Of a stretch of DNA of 64,000 nucleotides, positions 61,514 through 64,000 are shown piece by piece (position 1 is the stretch's first letter; each line of letters starts with the position of its first letter). A program made the translations under genes and the position numbers. Source of the stretch: Aulostomus chinensis (Eukaryota > Chordata > Actinopteri > Syngnathiformes > Aulostomidae); NCBI GenBank assembly GCA_037954235.1, contig JBBMOA010000020.1:16708677-16772676 (forward strand). Direction: 5' to 3'. The notes beneath the pieces were generated by a model, which did not search any database, was not told the DNA's origin, and saw only the letters and a list, made by a program, of their open reading frames with translations.

Positions 61514-63491
61514 ATGGGCTGCGGGGGGAGCCGGACGGATGCCCTGGAGCCTCGCTACTTGGAGAGCTGGACCAAGGAGACGGAGTCAACATGGCTGACG
61601 AGCACAGACACCGACATCCCTCTGTCGTCCATCCACAGCATCCCCTCGGAGAACTCTGAGGCCGGCTCCGCCTCCAAGAAAAGCGTCAGCCCCGGTGAGG
61701 AGGCCGTGTTACCACTACAGACGGATTCATGTCATTGGTCAAGAAGACATGAATTAAACATCCACGGTCACATGAATTAGCACCTCATCAGCATCCCAGT
61801 GCACAATGAGTTCTCATGCTGCTGTGTAAGAAGCGCATTATGAATTCTCTCTTCTCCTCTTTAATATTTGTAGTGTTCCAACAATCCAGATTCTGTTCTG
61901 TCAGGAAATTCGCTGCGTGAGCCACAAGTGGTTTCCTCTTGGGTGACATCAAAGTGCACCTTTATTTTTATGTGTGCATAGGAGAAGAAAAAAAAAAAGG
62001 ACTCGTTCACGGCTTTTATGGCGAGTCGTCATCAGATGATTGACTGGCGAAACATCCCCCGGCCCTTTCTTTCCCCCTCTGGTGTTCCGTTAGAGAGTCT
62101 GCTCATATTTGAAGGTTTGTCTCCTCCTGAATTGTAGGTGTGTTGTCTTTGAAGCCAGCAGCTGGATCAGTGTGGATGTGGAACAGGCGACATCAAAAGA
62201 CCACGGCGCTCAGACGGAACTTTGCTCTCATGGCAACAAATACGGCGGTTAGTCAGCACGTGCCTTGATGTAATTGTGAAGACTTCTGCTCCACTCGGAA
62301 GCCCCGAAACCGATTCAGACTCCTGCCAATTAATTAGCAGCTGCACGCACACGGATCCACTGATGAGTGTCTTCGCTTCAGTCGTCGTCGGCTTGGAAAC
62401 TGCTGACTCTCATCCCACTACACTTCTTCGAGAAACATTTTACTTTTGACGGCTGTATTTCTATGTCATGGTTACTGGCTCACCGTCTCACAGCTTTGAA
62501 GTCAGCGGCCACAAGCTGTTTTTCTGTCACAAGACCCCCCCCCCCCCAAAAAAAAAACAACAACAACCCAGAAACAAGTAGATGGATACCAAATTTATGT
62601 CACATCAATTCAGTTGTATTTCTACGCTTTTGCTTTTTTAAATGTATTTTTGTAGTATTTCTATGTGTCTACAAGTTTGTGTTGCATTGCTTTCTACGGG
62701 GAAGTCTTCTCTTACATTAGCAGCTGCAAAGAGCTGCACGGTTCTGTACATTCATGGTGGGGAAAATTACTCATAATGAGATGAAGTATTTTTAAATGCT
62801 CAAGTGTGTTGCTGTGGTTCTTGGTAGACATTATTATTGCTAGCTCTCTTTTTATGTGTGGTGCTACGGTCGTTATTGTGGTTGTGTGTCTGAGCCTCCC
62901 GTCCCCCAGTCTTTCTCTCTGCCCCTCCCCCTCTGTCACCTTTCCGGTCGAGGCAGATGGCCGCCCCCGCTGTCGCTGATGTTCTTGCTCACCAGGAACT
63001 GTTTGCCTTCCATAATTGATAGACCGCATTTCTAGACTGAAGTCCATAATGAAGGTTTTCTTGTGTTACAGTTCCAGATTTCTTTGAGGATGATCTACCA
63101 CCTCCTGCTCAAGCATATCTCAAAGTCTGCTCGGCCATGTCTGAAGCCAGTCTGAAGGACGAGAAACCCAGCAGCCCTCCAGCAATCCTGAGCTCCCCAC
63201 CCCACGACGCCGCAGTAGAACCGTCCAGCACCACCGTGCAGCGCAGGAGCATCCTGCACACCGAGGAGATTGTGAGTTTCCACAGTTCTCCGTCACAATT
63301 TCACTGCCGCATTTTCATATTGGTTTATTCTTCATCAGACAAAATGGCAGGACAATCGGATGTCCACCAAACAGGTGACCATCACAGTGACACAGAGCAT
63401 CCATCAAGTGGACAAGAACGGGAAGGTCAAGAAGTCGCTAACCACCTACGAGGTCATGAAACCGGCGGAGAGCCTCAAACAGAATACTTGA
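61514..63491 (+). CDS. baalc: BAALC, brain and acute leukemia cytoplasmic protein (3 coding exons, 177 aa)
   Basis: Coding exons are 61,514-61,694, 63,072-63,271 and 63,339-63,491 (TGA 63,489-63,491). All junctions are GT-AG and in frame: phase 1, split Val codon 61, then phase 0. The start lies in GAGGCCATGG and is preceded by a pyrimidine-rich acceptor CCCGACAG (AG 61,462-61,463), so the 5' UTR is spliced. MGCGGSR carries the family's Gly2 myristoylation and Cys3 palmitoylation site; residues 12-28 ([17 protein letters not shown]) are the conserved N-terminal block. Exon 2 opens with an acidic [11 protein letters not shown] segment. Exon 3 holds the conserved [15 protein letters not shown] (138-152) and then a tail ending SLKQNT. 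BAALC is a membrane-raft-associated cytoplasmic protein of neural and progenitor cells, known to bind CaMKII, MAP3K1 and KLF4 in mammals. Whether this is the fish a or b paralogue cannot be told here. Intron 2 is only 67 nt. Confidence 0.93.
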
Positions 63492-63512
63492 GAGCGAGAG
63501 AGCGAGCGAGCG

Positions 63513-63602
<90 letters not shown>
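63490..63602. repeat. GA microsatellite starting at the baalc stop codon
   Basis: The TGA stop is immediately followed by GAGCGAGAGAGCGAGCGAGC and then a pure (GA)n to 63,602, about 110 bp, forming the start of the 3' UTR. Readthrough would give a Glu/Arg repeat. Confidence 0.95.
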
Positions 63603-63604
<2 letters not shown>

Positions 63605-64000
63605 CATTTGCTTATTTCAAAAAAGTAAAAACTGAGCAGTACTGTGTTTGATACTGTAAAATATATTTTTATGGTTGTTGGAATGTTTTGATGTTTTTTG
63701 ACATTTTGAAGGAGTTGAAATTTATGTTGGCTAGAAAATGTACTTAAAATGTAAAAAAAAAAAAAAATTTGTCGAATTATTTGTTCAGCGTGTAGTTTCA
63801 ATTACAAAAAATGATTGGGTTATAATCATGAGAGGAAAACTAAAAAAATAAATTATAAAAAAAAGTCATATTTCAAAAGAAAATGTATGTACAAAAGGTT
63901 TTATTAACTCACAAATATTTTATAGAAACATGAACATGGGACCAACATGTATTTGCTGTTGTGTTGAAACTCGTGAAGATTTAAACTGATTCCTGACAGA
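63603..64000 (+). other. baalc: baalc 3' UTR, AT-rich
   Basis: No coding sequence. AATAAA at 63,847-63,852, in a poly-A-rich context, is a possible polyadenylation signal; the true 3' end may lie beyond the window. Confidence 0.5.

Noticed and set aside
63137..63628. 163-codon frame running through baalc exons 2-3 and the GA repeat
   Set aside because: It reads through intron 2 and leaves the conserved frame; the spliced frame restores the known BAALC C-terminal block.

Overview
This window is nuclear DNA of a ray-finned (teleost) fish. It is AT-rich and intron-bearing, with many microsatellites. The repeats are typical of teleosts: tRNA-like SINE elements with a GATGG-type tail, hAT and Kolobok-like non-autonomous DNA transposons, a 5'-truncated L2/CR1-type LINE end and a decayed hAT transposase. 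Nothing bacterial or plasmid-like is present. The only gene recognised with high confidence is baalc at the right end (plus strand, about 59.9-64.0 kb). Three coding exons encode a 177-residue protein with an N-terminal MGCGGSR acylation signal, and a likely non-coding first exon lies in a CpG-rich stretch near 60.0 kb.

Layout: 0-23.6 kb is gene-free as far as I can tell. It holds a 1,245-bp hAT element with a perfect 8-bp target duplication (1.2-2.4 kb), two Kolobok-like MITEs (4.9-5.4 and 16.3-16.5 kb), a cluster of interspersed repeats and a frameshifted hAT transposase N-terminus (9.1-10.1 kb), and microsatellites. 23.65-41.43 kb is a head-to-tail array of a roughly 5.1-kb unit: one ORF-less partial unit, three full units and one truncated, more diverged unit. 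41.4-59.8 kb is again without recognisable genes. It contains two SINE-like insertions with 11-12 bp target duplications, a 27-copy 43-bp minisatellite interrupted by a LINE end, and smaller repeats.

The most unusual feature is the 5.1-kb array. Each full unit keeps an intact 330-codon plus-strand ORF for an Arg/Trp/Asp-rich, low-complexity protein that I do not recognise. Two decayed copies of its C-terminal half follow it. Upstream lies a 118-codon ORF in the same frame, ended by one TGA, and a minus-strand first exon faces away from it. Each unit also carries a TG microsatellite and an 850-bp hAT-like element. This is the architecture of a protein-coding macrosatellite, comparable in layout to D4Z4-type arrays. 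The ORF carries a SILK-like motif followed by an RVxF motif, which suggests, but does not prove, docking to protein phosphatase 1. Products and functions for the array are inference; the repeats, reading frames, target duplications and splice sites are read directly from the sequence.
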